A program made the translations under genes and the position numbers. Below the pieces are notes generated by a model. That model was not told the DNA's origin. It saw nothing but the letters and a program-made list of their open reading frames with translations, and did not search any database. This document shows positions 21,390 through 33,880 of a DNA stretch of 64,000 nucleotides, in pieces. Source of the stretch: Diphasiastrum complanatum (lineage: Eukaryota; Streptophyta; Lycopodiopsida; Lycopodiales; Lycopodiaceae); NCBI GenBank assembly GCA_029204225.1, contig CM055094.1:12869314-12933313 (forward strand). The letters run 5' to 3'. Position 1 is the stretch's first letter. Every line of letters begins with the position of its first letter.

Positions 21390-22870
21390 AATGAGTACAA
21401 GTGTAAACCTGTCTATTTTGAAGATTTTTACGCGAGATCTTTACGCCTAGGAAGGCCTGCCTATGGGGGGACCTCCCCTATATTTAAATATTGTGCATCA
21501 AGTTTTTATATCCTTGCATAATATTAATTGATTAATTAACTAATTAATCAATCATCCTTGCTTAAAATAACCTAATTGTTTATTTATTTATTCAAATAAA
21601 AACCCCATAAAGGCCACATCAAAAATCAGTTAAACTTGACTCCCTGGGGTCTGCTGGCCGTCGGATCAATCTGCATCTACGGCCAAGATTGAGCATTGAA
21701 TTTATGAATGCATTTACGTAAAAGAGTCAGAAGGTACTACTTGCTGCAGTCCAGACGTACGGGTGTACGGTCACCGACTCCTGGGACAGAGCGGGAATGA
21801 ATGATGAGATTGAAATTGGACGGACGATGATGGGCCACGCGGCGACGTTTGATGGGCAGCACTTTATGAGGCTTTTTTTTAATAATTATTAATAAATATT
21901 TTTATGTACAGTTCAACATCAAGACAGTTCATCATTACTGGACTTCTGACGGGCAGCTGGACTGACTGACACCCGTCAACGGTCAGTCAGGTGCTCTCAG
22001 TAAGGAGTAATAAAGGAAGATAAAAAATTGTCACACATTTTTGGAACATTTGGAGTGGACCTCCAATAACAAGCATTTCTTTTCTAAAGACTGACAAATT
22101 TTGAATTCTTGGAGTCTGGACTCATGAGTAGAGAGCCTTGATTCCAATCAAGGACACTAGAGTGGGGCCGATGAGTTGCATAAGAGGGAAATTCATGTCG
22201 TCCCAATAGATAGCCTACTCACATGAGGTTTTTTGAGCCAATTCCTATATGCTTAGACAAGGACTAGGGAGTCGGTGCCTCAACCACCCGACTCATGGAT
22301 GTGCAACCATGGTTAGGAACTAGAGTGCCAAGAACTGGCTCACAAATTTGTTTCATATGGGCAAAAGCCATTTTCAGACACTAGTTCTTGGCTACACAGC
22401 CAGGATCTAGTTGCTTCATGTGGCCAATCTCAGAGTTAGCCCCTGTTGCGAAGGAAGAGTGCTCCTCGGGCACTTGTTCCCAAAGAACCAAGAATGTGGT
22501 TGGTGTCAACTGTAGAGGGCCCTCTAAATCACCCCATATATGAAGGCAATAAAAGATTTGGATGAATCTTTGTCGCATGGGACATCCAATCTTAGGAGGA
22601 AGACATCTCGAGGGCAGATAGTAAAGAGAAGGTTTAGAACTAGCTTTTGAGGCATGGGGATGCTTTAATGCAAGCTCTAACCCTGCTTGTTTCTCTAATG
22701 ACACACTTGGAGCCTCATCGCTTGCTGGCATAGATCAGATTACACCTAACTTAGTGTACTTTTCGTGTCGTGTCCAAACATTTTTGGCTCTCAGAGATCC
22801 TCATCGTATCGATTTTTGAGAAATTATGCCAGTTCCATTGCTATACTATGCCAATTTTCCCGAGCACTGC
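21390..22870. other. Unassigned DNA
   Basis: Includes a more GC-rich island around 21,640-21,860 and a 116-codon minus-strand frame at 22381-22731 (begins MPASDEAPSVSLEKQ) that I cannot assign; it may be chance. No RNA gene or element structure is visible. Confidence 0.35.
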
Positions 22871-22879
22871 CTTAAAACT

Positions 22880-23061
22880 AATCATGCATCATGAACACAC
22901 ACTAATTTCATATTTAAACTTCGCATCCAAGACAATTCTCTAATTAAAGTGGAGAAACAATTTTTTTTAGAAGTAATCATGCATCATGAACACCAATTAG
23001 ATTCATATTTAAACTCCCAGCCTAGGACATTTCGATAGTTAAAGTGGAGAAAGAATTTCTT
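22880..23061. repeat. Two tandem ~95-bp units
   Basis: AATCATGCATCATGAACAC starts at 22880 and again at 22975. Both copies continue with TTCATATTTAAACT and end with TTAAAGTGGAGAAA. The copies differ at many positions, so the duplication is old. Confidence 0.75.
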
Positions 23062-23532
23062 CTATAGTATGCTATGTTGTAACTCCTCCAAAAAACCTAT
23101 AAAAAGCTTGTTGAAAAATTATATAAACATTAAAAAAGTATTGAAGTGACAATTTGCCATGAACATCATAGGAGATGACAAACTAGAGTAATGATAGTAG
23201 ATAATTGAAACTTTGAGAAAAAAATGCATCAATTAGACTATGGCCTACATAATCTTTCAACCATCAATGCTGAATACACTAACACAAATAAAATATGCCA
23301 AAGCAAGCTTCATCACATTCACGCACACAACATAATCTACATACACCAATAAAAAATCACAACAAATATTTGGACACCTACTCAAATTCTTGCCACATCA
23401 AGACAAGAGGAAGCAATAATCACAAGGTATGGCTCACTCAAAGCATTTGTAAGTAATCCTCTTGAATTTCTTTCGACTATGTGTTACTAAGGTGTTTACT
23501 CTTGTTTATTTCTCTCAATAGATTGCATTTTA

Positions 23533-24350
23533 TGGAATGTTATGGGGCTCAACTATCCTATTCATCGCCAACTCTTTAACCTCTTTACTTATTCACTTCC
23601 TAGCACCAACTTAGTGGTTTGCATACAAGAAACTAAGCTTAGTGGTCTCCTCCTCTAGGTCCTCATCAAGTTTCCTACCCGTAACTACCACTACATATGT
23701 GTGCCTACTCAAGATACAAAAGATGGTCTTCTTACACTTGTTAGTAGAGACTTAAAGATTGCAGTCATTGACCTCGGATTTTGTTTTAGTTCAAATAAAA
23801 TATGTAAACCAGACTTCGGATTCTGTTTTAGTTCAAATAAAATATGTAAAATAGGCTTCAGATTCTGTTTTAGTTCATATAATATATGTAAACTAGGCAT
23901 TTTTTTTTTTAAGCCCATAATGTTTATGCACCTTATGCTAGTTGTCTTTGCACGGACTTTTGAAAATACATTAAACTGATCCTCCTCATTCCCTATATTT
24001 TAATGCCATGGATTTTGATATCCATTTGAAAGCCAATGATGAACTTGGCAATATTTCTTTCACACAATGTTGTGCTTGGGACTCTCTTACGACTAAACTG
24101 AATTTTGTCAATTGCTCTTAACTCACCAATTATCCTTTCTACCACATCTGGACAAATGATTGGCTTGACCTCCATAGTAGATCTACTAGACTACATAGAA
24201 TTAAACTTTCCCACCTTGATAATTGATTTACCGTCACCTCCTAATATACCTTGGCCTCATGTACCTTGTCGGACCACAAATTTATTTGGCTCAAAGGCCA
24301 CTATTTTAGTAAGATTTCCATTTATCAATAGGTCAAAACTAAAATCTAAA
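23533..24350 (+). pseudogene. L1-type LINE endonuclease remnant
   Basis: The first codons read WNVMGLNYPIHRQLF and then VVCIQETKLSG, the start of the apurinic-like endonuclease of L1 elements (WN.RGLN ... .QETK). Further right CCAWDSLTTKLNFVNCS, DWLDLHSRSTRLHRIKLSHL and CTLSDHKFIWLKG follow the order of the C-terminal endonuclease half (TW.N....SRLDR...S......P...SDH.P...). Stops and frame changes are present. No reverse transcriptase follows because the palindrome array and G2 begin next. Confidence 0.6.
23771..23900 (+). repeat. 42-bp tandem repeat, three copies, inside the LINE remnant
   Basis: CGGATTYTGTTTTAGTTCAA recurs with a spacing of exactly 42 bases (23775, 23817, 23859). Because 42 is a multiple of three, the reading frame is kept, giving three 14-residue units like GFCFSSNKICK. 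Confidence 0.9.
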
Positions 24351-24403
24351 TGAGAAACCATTCTATTATTTGGCAGCTTGTACAATAACATATCGTGCAG
24401 ATT

Positions 24404-24760
24404 CTGACATGGGCATCCGACGTATTTTCAAAATTTTCATAATTCGTCGCAATCTGACACGTCGGAATACGACGACCAAATAAAAAATCCAAAAATTAGA
24501 GTCCGGCGATCGGGAAATATGGGCGGCAACCAATTTTTGAAAGGCACGTCGAAATTCGACATGTTGAATTCCGACATTCAAACGTAGATATGACCTGGCA
24601 TGTGTTTTCAAAAACAAAAATACCTGTAATCTGACGTGGACGTCGAAATCCGATAGCCTGTCCACGGCATCTGGGACCTGTCGTCCGGGCCTGAATGGGC
24701 ACGGATGTCGGAATCCGACGCATTTTGAAGTCATCGGATTCCGACGTCTGTTTGGTTTCT
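24404..24760. repeat. Array of degenerate GTCGGAATCCGAC palindromes, left
   Basis: At least eight half- or full-site variants (CATCCGACGT, CACGTCGGAATACGACG, CGTCGAAATTCGACATG, GACGTCGAAATCCGATAG, ATGTCGGAATCCGACGC, CATCGGATTCCGACGTC) in about 350 bases. The array is more GC-rich than its surroundings. A second array of the same motif lies at 52,920-53,340. Dense short repeats in both orientations are known from subterminal regions of CACTA elements; a CACTA transposase lies to the right. I could not identify a terminal CACTA sequence. Confidence 0.6.
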
Positions 24761-24946
24761 CGTATTCGCGCGATCCAGCGCCTTCTCTCTCACTCTATTT
24801 TTTTGCAGGTTGGAGCGTCTTTGGAGCGATTGAGGATGACTGAGGGCGATTGAAGATCAGTGTTTGAGGTTGGTGCTTGATTTCTGTTTGTTTTGCTTTT
24901 TGTTTGTTTGTTTGAGGTTGGTGTTTGTTTGTTTGTTTTGAGAAGA

Positions 24947-24951
24947 GATAG
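24947..24951. repeat. Target site duplication of G2, left (GATAG)
   Basis: GATAG immediately precedes the 5' LTR and is repeated immediately after the 3' LTR at 39752-39756. Confidence 0.95.
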
Positions 24952-25303
24952 TGTTAGCCGATTCTCTAGTGCCGAGCCAAGCTGGAAACACAAGTTATCT
25001 CTCACCCATGACCGAGGAAGGAAGAGAGCAGAAGAAGCTGAGAGCCGAGCATGAGAGCCGAGGAAATACTAGCTAGGAAGACAGTGAGTAACTAATTGAG
25101 CCTACATGGTGTATCCCAAAGAAGGAATGACCATGTAGGAGCTAGTAATGTTTCCTAGGCATTGTAAATAAAGGTAGAACCCCCTTAAATTAGTTAGAGT
25201 GAGCCACCTTTTGATGGTGACCTTTAGTGGAAGGGCAAATTCCACATGTAATTCTAATTTAGTGGAATTGCCACATGGGCTCCACATGGGCAGCCTTCTT
25301 GCT

Positions 25304-25310
25304 TATTTAA
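25304..25310 (+). promoter_or_regulatory. TATA-like box of G2 5' LTR
   Basis: TATTTAA, kept in the 3' LTR at 39019-39025. About 60 bases upstream of an AATAAA-type poly(A) signal, so the R region is probably short. Confidence 0.55.
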
Positions 25311-26027
25311 GGGCCCCCCTCTCTTGTGAGAGAGCTTTTGATTGTATTGTCAAGTTCTCTTGAGCAAATAAAGAGGATCCTCCATGAATTCTTGATGATA
25401 TCTTAGCTCCTTGTTCATGGCAATGATCTTGAGTGATATTTCTATGAGCATGCTTGATTCCTTTGCATGTGGATTAACTAGGTTCTTGTTTCTTGTTTAG
25501 TTGTGGAATAGCATTCAATTCTTGCTTGTGGAATCTTGTAGTAATCAGCATTCAAGTAAACTAGATAGGCTGGTTTGTGGCATAGATCTTGCATACTCCC
25601 TTACAGCCAGTTCTTGATTGTTCTTGAGTAATCTAAGCATCAAGTGATGAGTGTTTCTTGATTCTTAGATTGTTAAAATGTTGCTAGGAGTCTTGTTTCT
25701 TGTATCTTGTTTCTTGTTTCTTGAATCTTGTTTTCAATAGCTAATCTAGTTCTTGATTGTTTTCTGATTTAGTAGTTAGTAGTAGGATCGCTCTCTGCGC
25801 TGAACGTTGATCTTCTTGAGTTGTAGATGGTTACATGGCTGGCTTCTTACATGTAGCTGATGGTCGGATTTGAGTTACCCACTGACAGGCTGGGAATACA
25901 TAATGAAACCTGAGTAACGCTTCTGCTCTGTAACAGTTCTAATAAGAAGAAGAACCACAAAGAACCGTAACAACAGAAGTAAGTAATCCAAGAAAAGAAA
26001 AGAGATAAAAGACAAAAGAGAAAAACG

Positions 26028-26056
26028 TGTTCAGAGATTCAGTGAATCTGTGAACA
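26028..26056. repeat. Inverted repeat at the end of the G2 5' LTR
   Basis: TGTTCAGAGATTC, three bases, GAATCTGTGAACA: 13-base arms with one mismatch here and none in the 3' LTR (39723-39751). The hairpin ends on the last LTR base, two bases before the PBS. Confidence 0.85.
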
Positions 26057-26058
26057 TT

Positions 26059-26070
26059 TGGCGCCATTCC
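26059..26070 (+). promoter_or_regulatory. G2 primer-binding site
   Basis: TGGCGCCATTCC starts two bases after the LTR. The first seven bases and several later ones match the complement of the 3' end of plant tRNA-Asp (TGGCGCCGTTGCC), the primer of several large plant gypsy groups. The match is imperfect, so the tRNA is an inference. Confidence 0.75.
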
Positions 26071-26159
26071 ACAGCTACACACACGCTCAACCAAGCCATA
26101 TCTCAATCTCCTGTGTTGCGACACAATCGCCCTGAGAGCTCCTATATGTTCATTTTGAG

Positions 26160-26945
26160 CTCATCACTTTGGTCTTGACCGAAGTCCTGCTCGTTTCTCA
26201 ACCGGAGTCTCACGATCCTCACCAAGCCGAGCTCCACGACTCAAGTCTGGACCGGACCACTACCTCATACCTCTCAACCGAACCAGAACTTCACAATCCT
26301 AACATGTCCTGAGTTACACCTCAACCGCCGCTCATCGTTCAAATCTCGACCGGGGTAATAACTCCAAATTTTGAACGAACATCTCTTTGACATCTCGACC
26401 GAAGGAAACCTTCACATCTCAACTGGACCCTTCAGTCCTAATCTCAACCGGAGTGTTCAACCAAAACTCGACCGGAGCACTCTTATCACATCTCAACCGA
26501 AGTATTTCGCTCACATCTCAACCGGAGTGCTCAGTCAAAACTCTACCGGAGCACTCCCATCACATCTCAACCGGAGCACTCCTATCACATCTCAACCGGA
26601 GCACTCCTATCACATCTCAACCGGAGCATTTCGCTCACATCTCAACTGGAGTGTTCAGTCAAAACTCGACCGGAGCACTCCCACCACATTTCAACCATAG
26701 CACTCCACTCAGTTCTCAACCGGAGCATTTCGCTCACATCTCAACCGGAGTGTTCAGTCAAATCTCGACCGGAGCATTCTACTCAGATCTCAACCGGAGC
26801 ACTCTACTCAGATCTCAACCGGAGCACTTGCTCGCATCTCAACCGACGTGTTCCATCATATCTCAACCGGAGCACTGCTATCGAATCTCAGCCGAAGCCG
26901 TACCCTCATCAAATTTCAACCGGAGCCGGAACCTTACTCAAATTC
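26160..26945 (+). repeat. G2 minisatellite 1 (ATCTCAACCGGAGCACTC units)
   Basis: Roughly 25-base units of the type CACATCTCAACCGGAGCACT, with CGACCGG/CAACCGG and GCACTC/GTGTTC variants, repeated more than 25 times in the leader before gag. Open frames across it (26371-26700, 26387-27088) are products of the repeat and not genes. Confidence 0.92.
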
Positions 26946-27563
26946 CGACCGATGACCATTCGTCCTTGACCGCCACAGACCGCAGTAGACCACAATATTA
27001 TGGACTACGAATCCTTCATCACCATCGACTACCCACAAACGACCATTCGTCCCCACCATCACAAACTGCCACAACTGCCACCTTATGACCTTCTACGAAT
27101 ACACACCATCGTCACAGACCGCCACATCCGCAATATTACGGCCTACGACTCCGTCATCACCTCCAGCCTGCAAACGACCTTCATCGACTGCTAGCCCGCA
27201 AACGACCTTCATCAACTGCCAACCCGTAAGAGACCGCGAACTACACGCCACAACCATAACAGCCCGCAATTGATCGCCACATCCGTAATCCCAAGGCCTA
27301 CCACGAATACCTCCACCGTCCCTCATCGCAATATTACGGCCTATGACTCCGTCGTCACCTCCAACCATAAACGGCTCCTACGACCTTCAACGACTACCAT
27401 CACCCGCACACAACCGTCATAGCCCGCAATAGACCGCAAACAGACCACAATAGACCTCAATCAACAACCACAGACTACAACCACTGCATTCCGACAACAG
27501 TATCCACCATAACCAGAGTGCACGGGCTTATTTCCACAATCCTACGATACTCTATAAATTGTC
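26946..27563 (+). other. G2 leader between minisatellite 1 and gag
   Basis: Non-coding, C/A-rich. A segment of about 70 bases with GCAATATTACGGCCTACGAC occurs at 27128-27195 and again, diverged, at 27327-27398. ACCGC(C)ACA words recur throughout. Confidence 0.6.
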
Positions 27564-29171
27564 ATGGATCACCCTTACGATCCGAATACTACAGAGGACT
27601 ATCCACCAAAGATGGTCTCCCCATCCACCGAACAAGCTCGATTTAACAGGTATTTCCGGATGAAATACCAAGTCCAAGAGCATCCACAAACCCATTCGAC
27701 AGATGGGAATCTATGCGTTATGAAGCTACATACGAACGACCACAATTTCATGCTGCCGAATCCTAACATGCATGAGCTCACTTAAACGGAGCTTTCGCAA
27801 ATAATGTTCCACGTACTAAAAAAAGGATCCCAAAGCTAGACTTACCTAAGTACGATGGTAACACTGATCCTCAAAGATTTCTCCAAGTCTTTGAGAACGC
27901 TTGTGACGTCTACAGCGAGACATCACCAGAGGCCATGGTACAGCTCTTCTCGATGACCATGATCGATCGCGCACGAGAGTGGTTTTTTAACCTTGATCGT
28001 GAAGATAAACGTGACTGGTTACTCTTGAAAGAGGCCTTTATCAAACGCTTCAAGCCTTTTCGCTTGATAGAAAGTCCTTTTGTCAAACTAAGTAATATCA
28101 AAATGACAAAAGACGAAAAAGTATGTGACTACATCGAACGATTTAAACAATTAAAAAGTCAGGTACAAGAGCAACCTACTGAGTCCATGCTCATCATTTG
28201 GTTCCTCATTGGACTCCCACGATGGATACGACGTGAACTTCATTCCAATGATGAATATACATCATTGAAACAAGCCATGTCCGATGCCATTTGGGAAAGA
28301 CGAGGGCTCGGATGTGGACGAACCACGTGAACGAAGAGCACATCATGCTGTCCAAGAAGCTCGACCAAACGGTGACACACAAGAACAATTATGGAAGACA
28401 CAGATGGAGTTGCTTAACCAGCAACACCAACAACAGATGGAGAAACTCACAAAAGAGTTCCAAAACACTCTTAAGTCTATCCAAAGTTCGATACCAGGTC
28501 AGTTACCCACTGGCCAAATCTAACACAAACGAGAGAACACGTGGTGCCCTCACTGCAGAGGTACACACACTGGCAATGAGTGCCCTTCATACCAACTGGT
28601 CCCAGACACCTCCTTGATCAAATGTGAAATCTGCGACTTTATGGGACATACCTCCCTTTATTGCTATTATAACCCAAGGAATCAGCCTCAGAACCAGTCA
28701 TGAGGACATTATCAACCTCCTCGACAACCATTTATTTCACAACAACAACACACGACATATCCACCACAAAACAACCAGGTCCATATACAGGAGTTCCCCA
28801 GACAACCTAGACATGAACCTCAACCACAGTTGGCACTCTTAGGACCAACACCACGAGGACAACATGATCTAGGAGCACAAAAACATAGACATCCACGAGA
28901 GTCTGCCCACACACACCTGGTAGAAAACTCCTACGATGGCGAAACAGGACATTTCATGGCTGATTGTAAAGTTAAAAACCAATACCATGCAAAATGTCTC
29001 GACCGTGTTCGCAAACACAGCTTCAAAGACTGTCCTAAACAATCTAACAGGATCTTTCCAGCACGTCATATCACATCCGAAACTGTTAGAGTTCTTACTA
29101 GAGCATAACGCCAACAACACGAACAACAGCAAAACCATGGAAAATCAGCTGACCCACATGGAAGCCATTTG
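27564..29171 (+). pseudogene. gag: G2 gag
   Basis: The first ATG frame (27564) reads MDHPYDPNTTEDY. After a stop at 27783 the capsid core continues: LPKYDGNTDPQRFLQVFENA, AREWFFNLDREDKRDW, VCDYIERFKQLKSQVQ and WFLIGLPRWIRREL, a clear Retrotrans_gag domain. Zinc knuckles lie in two pairs as in G1: CPHCRGTHTGNEC (about 28,541), CEICDFMGHTSLYC (about 28,624), then damaged SYDGETGHFMADC (about 28,931, first Cys lost) and CLDRVRKHSFKDC (about 28,999, second Cys changed to Arg). Several frame changes and stops. It would form the particle and package RNA. Confidence 0.82.
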
Positions 29172-29267
29172 ACGATCTCCGCATTACCAAAAGATTACCC
29201 AGACCCAAAAGTGGAACAAAGGCAATACAACGAATTTCGAGATGAATTTTTGTGAGAGGAAGAACAT

Positions 29268-30715
29268 ATGGAAAGTCCATTATCAGCTCATATCCCCAGA
29301 AAGGAACAATCCCTACAGGGACTTGAAGTATTTTCTGACCTCCTGCAAGCTCAACTCACCATGCCGTTCCATAGTGCGATCAAATCCTTCATCGGACTTC
29401 AACGCTATATCCATCGTAGTTTTCAGCTGCCTCCTATCCCTGATGAACAACAAAAACCAGAAGAGATTCCTGAAATTCCTCAGATTCCTATGAATCTGAT
29501 GAATATAGGTGTCGCTAAGGGGAATAACATTACACTACCTTTGTCCTATAAAGATTACCCGCAGTATCTGCTATCCTCGATAGCGGATCAAGCGTTAATA
29601 CAATGGCTTTGTCATTGGCAAAGTCATGGGGCTTCAATACCCTCGATCAACCACGTTATAAACTTCGTATGGCTGATCAACAAGTTACTGACCCTGCTGG
29701 TCATTTATCAAATATAAAAGTTCGAATAGCAAGTGTCAAGTTTATCATCGATTGTCTCATCTTAGACCTACCAGAAGATGCCAATACGTATAAGCTCCTT
29801 CTTGATACACCCTGGCTCCAGATGGCAGGTGTTGTCCAAGACTGGAAGAACAGCAAAATTACCTTTGGCAACCACGATAAACGAGTCATTGTTGACTCAA
29901 ATGGCCATGTCAAGCCCGCCAAGGTATACGACGAATCAGATAGTGTCCCGGTCCAACCAAAAGGCCACTATACACAAACCACGGACATAATCAATTGGGG
30001 TCATGCACTAGCCACCGTGGACTGTGCGGATTCCAATTGATGTCATATCGAAACGACTGCAGAAGATGTGGATATTCTCCCATCTTCTACAGACATTGAC
30101 ACACCCATCATCCCGCTTATGATGATAGACCTCATTCCTATAGCTTGGTGCCCAGTAGAACCTAGTGTCTCTACTGCCCATGTTTCGGAAGAAGGTATTC
30201 TTTCCATGGATGATGTCGAAATGACGGATGATCATGTACTCCTCTATCTAGATGCCCAACGTTATCCGTCCAAAGTCATTCCTAAGGAGATCAAGTCACC
30301 AGGACCGTTGGCTCATATCCAACTAACATCCAAAGTACCAAACACACAAGCATATAGGCCCAAATCCAAAGTACATACTTGGGACATGTATCCCGACGAA
30401 GTCTGGGATACAATCGACGCCGATATGGTAAGTGAGGCCACAACACCACCTATTCAAAAACCACAAAAACTTCAGTTACAAAAAAATAAAATTATTGATA
30501 CAAAATTAATCGAGCGTCAAAAACAGATGCGTGCCAAGCTTAAACAGCCAATCAAGCCCTTGTCAGAGGGGACAGACAACAAACATTCCACGTCTGGTAA
30601 AGAATCAACTCAAATGATTCCTAAAGTCCCAGAACATTTTGTAAACCCACCTCTCGATCTTCCACAGAAGTTCAAAGACTTTACACTGGATGACGTTGTT
30701 ATCCAATTACCATAG
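29268..30715 (+). pseudogene. pol: G2 aspartic protease and linker
   Basis: The catalytic site reads AILDSGSSVNTMA with D-S-G at 29579-29587, intact. The second half follows: YKLLLDTPWLQMAGVVQDW. The frame changes just before DSG. The linker (30068-30715, 215 codons open) has no known domain but matches G1 in order, for example HALATVDC. It ends in KFKDFTLDDVVIQLP, which corresponds to KNYTLDSLVIMMP in G1. Confidence 0.8.
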
Positions 30716-32393
30716 CCACATCGGGAACCTACATCAAGTTCCAATTCCTTTGAAGGACCCGCTAAGACAATTCCACTAAACCTTAAAGATCCTGACGAGG
30801 ACATAGATCGCATAGTTCATGTTGGTGCACATCTGTCATCAACCCAACTGTTTGATCTAGAAACTTTATTACGCAAATACAGCAATGTATTTGCATGGAA
30901 TTATATCGAAATGAAAGGAATCCCCCCTAAAATAGTAGTACATCGGATTCCTCTAGAAGACAATGCCAAGCCTGTTAGGGCTAAACCTTACCACAGTAAC
31001 CCAATCTATGTGAGAGGATCGATGAGGATATGAAGAAATTGCTAGATGTTGGCTTCATTTATGAAGTCCAACATACTGATTGGGTATCACCCATTGTGGT
31101 TGTACCCAAGAAAAACGGCAAGCTTCATATCTGTGTTGACCTCAAGAACCTTAATGCGGTTACGAAGAAAGACCATTTTCCCTTGCCCTTAACGACCCAA
31201 ATATTAGAGGAAATGGCAGGATCTGAAGCTTCAACTTCTTGGATGGATTCAACGATTATTTCCTTGTTCAAATAGCCCCTGAAGATAAACATAAAACGGC
31301 TTTTGCCACAGAGAGCGGCATTTACGCTTATAACGTTATGCCTTTTGGCTTATGTAACGCCCCCTCAACTTTCCAACGGGTCATGCAACTGGCCTTTTAA
31401 GATCTGTTACATCGGGTCGTGGAGATTTATCTCGACGATCTAGGTGTACATTCTTCCGCTGCTACGCACCTAGACGCCTTGGAGAAAATCGTCATTCGCT
31501 GTCGTAGGTTAGGCATCTCACTAAACCCTGATAAATGTCAAATATGGGTCACCCACAGGGTTGTACTCGGGCATATAATATCAAAGGACGGTATTTCTAC
31601 CGACCCGTCAAAAATCAAGGTTATCGTGGACATGCCCCTACCTGCAACAGTGAAGGAAGTATATGTCTTCCTCGGTCATATCAACTATTATCGCATCTTT
31701 ATAATCGACTATGTCGGCAAGGCACACCTCGTTTATTTAGTTGTGGTAGATCCGCGCTGGACCAAAGAACGAATTAAGGCCTTTGAGGAGTTGAAAACAG
31801 CCCTCACGACGGCTCTCATACTCCGCTCGCCAGATTACACGAAAGAATTCCATGTGCATACTGACGCAAGTAAATATGCCATTGGAGGTCTCCTTGCACA
31901 ACCGGACGAGTATGGCAAAGATTTTCCTATACGTTTCTTAAGCAGGCAACTGGTGCCTGCTGAAGTAAACTATACAACTACCGAGAGAGAAGCATTGGCA
32001 ATGGTCTATGCGGTACAACAACTATGACATTATTTATTAGGCCAGAACTTTGCTTTCTACACAGACCATCAAGCACTCCTATATATCGTTAATAAGTCCT
32101 ATAAGACAGGACGAATAGATCGATGGCTACTGATTTTGGAGGAATTTAATTTCCATGTAGTCATTCGGAAAGGGACCCAACATTTCATGGCAGATCACCT
32201 TTCCAGATTACCAAGTGCTGAAAAAGCAACTACACCAATCAACGATGATCTTCCTGATGCGTGCCTTTTTCAGATCGATGCTACACCCTTATGGGCTGAG
32301 GAAATCACTCAGTTCCTCACAACAGGCCGTCTAAAAGAAGGCCTGACTACAACGGAAAAAAGAAAATTTTTAATAAGAGCAGCGCCCTTTTAG
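30716..32393 (+). pseudogene. pol: G2 reverse transcriptase and RNase H
   Basis: RT begins with DVGFIYEVQHTDWVSPIVV and PKKNGKLHICVDLKNLN, changes frame near 31,230-31,275, continues with AYNVMPFGLCNAPSTFQRVM and has the catalytic YLDD at 31428-31439. RNase H follows: FHVHTDASKYAIGGLLAQP, TTTEREALAMVYAVQQL, then a stop, then FYTDHQALLYIVNK and QHFMADHLSRLP. Stops at about 31,274, 31,398 and 32,026 inactivate it. Confidence 0.87.
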
Positions 32394-33476
32394 TTAATTG
32401 CGGGACAACTTTACAAAAGGGGCGTTGACGGCATTATTCGACGATGTGCTTATGAATCTGAGATACGACCGATAATATCTCAGGCTCATGAGGGATTGTG
32501 GTGGCCATCTTTGTTTAAAGACACATTTATTGTCATTAAAGCGTGTGATGTCTGTCAACGAGCAAAGAAAAATACCAAAGCAGACTTCACACCATTGACT
32601 TCCATTATAGAAGACGAAGCCTTCCATAAGTGGGGGATTGACTTTGTTGGACCCATCAGTCCAGCAGCGAAACATACCCAAGCTCAATACATCCTCATAG
32701 CCACAGATTACGCCACTAAGTGGGTAGAGGCTCGAGCAACGAAGGACGCCAACGCAAAAACAGTTGCACGTTTTCTTTACAAAAACATTATTACCCGTTG
32801 TTGTCGTTGATAATCTCCTACGCCATTACCTTGTCATTCACAAAAAAGTACACCGTACTATCCTAGGTGTAATGGCCAGGCTGAATCAACTAACAAAACG
32901 ATCTGTAAAATTTTAACCAAGATAGTTGAAACAAGTCGCTCTGACTGGAAAACAAAACTTTTCTCAGCTATCTGGGCTTACCGCACCACCTCGAAGAAAG
33001 CCACTGGGTGGGTTACCCCTTTCCACTTAGTATATGGTCAAGAGGCGGTAATGCCCGTAGGATTCTTAGTACCTTCGCTAAGAATTGCATAAGCTTTTTC
33101 AACAGATCTCTGTGAAAAGCCTCCAATAGAACAACAAGTCAAAACCAGGCTCTTCACGTTAGCCCATTTATGCAAGACAAGACTAATATCTTATCACGCA
33201 CAAGTAGTTAACAAACGACATCAAAAAGCTTGGCTCATATGACCGTCACCTATGCAATAAAGATCTACACTTAGGTGACCAGATACTTCTTTATACATCA
33301 AAGAAGCACCCCGACAAATTGAAGTTCAGAAGTGAGGGGCCATACGTTATTAACAAAATATTTCTTAATGGTGCAGTCCAGTTACAAACACTTGACGGGA
33401 CACTCATAGACACTGTCGTAAACGGTGGTCGTCTACGGCGGTACTACGAAGAGTTGTTCTTTGTTGGCCCACTTTA
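32394..33476 (+). pseudogene. pol: G2 integrase with deleted zinc-domain histidines
   Basis: AHEGLWWPSLFKDTF shows that about 20 residues are missing compared with G1 (HEGMGGGHFASDITVRKILQ...WWP), removing the second His of the HHCC domain. CDVCQRAKKNTKAD, WGIDFVGPISPAAK and YILIATDYATKWVEA are present. The core becomes frame-shifted after 32,810, with the Glu region recognisable only as scattered words. The end SEGPYVINKIFLNGAVQLQT is the GPY/F module without chromodomain. Confidence 0.82.
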
Positions 33477-33880
33477 GGATCTTTTCCCTTGATGAAAAAA
33501 AAATGTTATTTTCATGTCATTTTATTCCTTTCCTTGTACATCTCGTCTTTCATGCCTATTGTTCACCTCGTTCCTTGTTTATACTTCATATCATTACTTA
33601 TGTACATTCTATGCATTTTTCTTTTTTTTTTTCCTTCTGTTCATACTCATGGGTCATGGATGTTCTAGATCGACAACTGATAGGCTACACCTTAGGAAAT
33701 CATTCTCACACTTCGGCCACCTCACCTCTGTCTCACTGGTATCTCAGGGTAACCAACATTCCTGGAGATACACCTCTTTCATATGAACTTCTACTCTGAG
33801 CTATAGTCCTATTTTCTTTGGAGTCCTTCACTTGCATCAAACAGATCCATTTATGCATCATGAAATTTTCTCAAAATCTC
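33477..33880 (+). other. G2 post-integrase spacer
   Basis: T-rich, non-coding; the overlapping frames at 33,425-33,799 have no family features. Confidence 0.5.

Larger units (their letters stand above)
24952..26056 (+). repeat. G2 5' LTR
   Basis: Starts TGTTAGCCGATTC and ends ...GTGAACA. It aligns with 38680-39751 along its whole length: about a dozen substitutions in the first 400 aligned bases by eye, and a 13-base insertion (extra GAGCCGAGCAT unit). TATTTAA at 25304-25310 is a TATA-type box, and AAATAAAG at 25366-25373 is a likely poly(A) signal. Confidence 0.96.

Noticed and set aside
26371-27088. Open frames of 109 and 233 codons in the G2 leader
   Set aside because: They arise because the ~25-base minisatellite units lack stop codons in some phases; the frames overlap in different phases and have only repeat composition.
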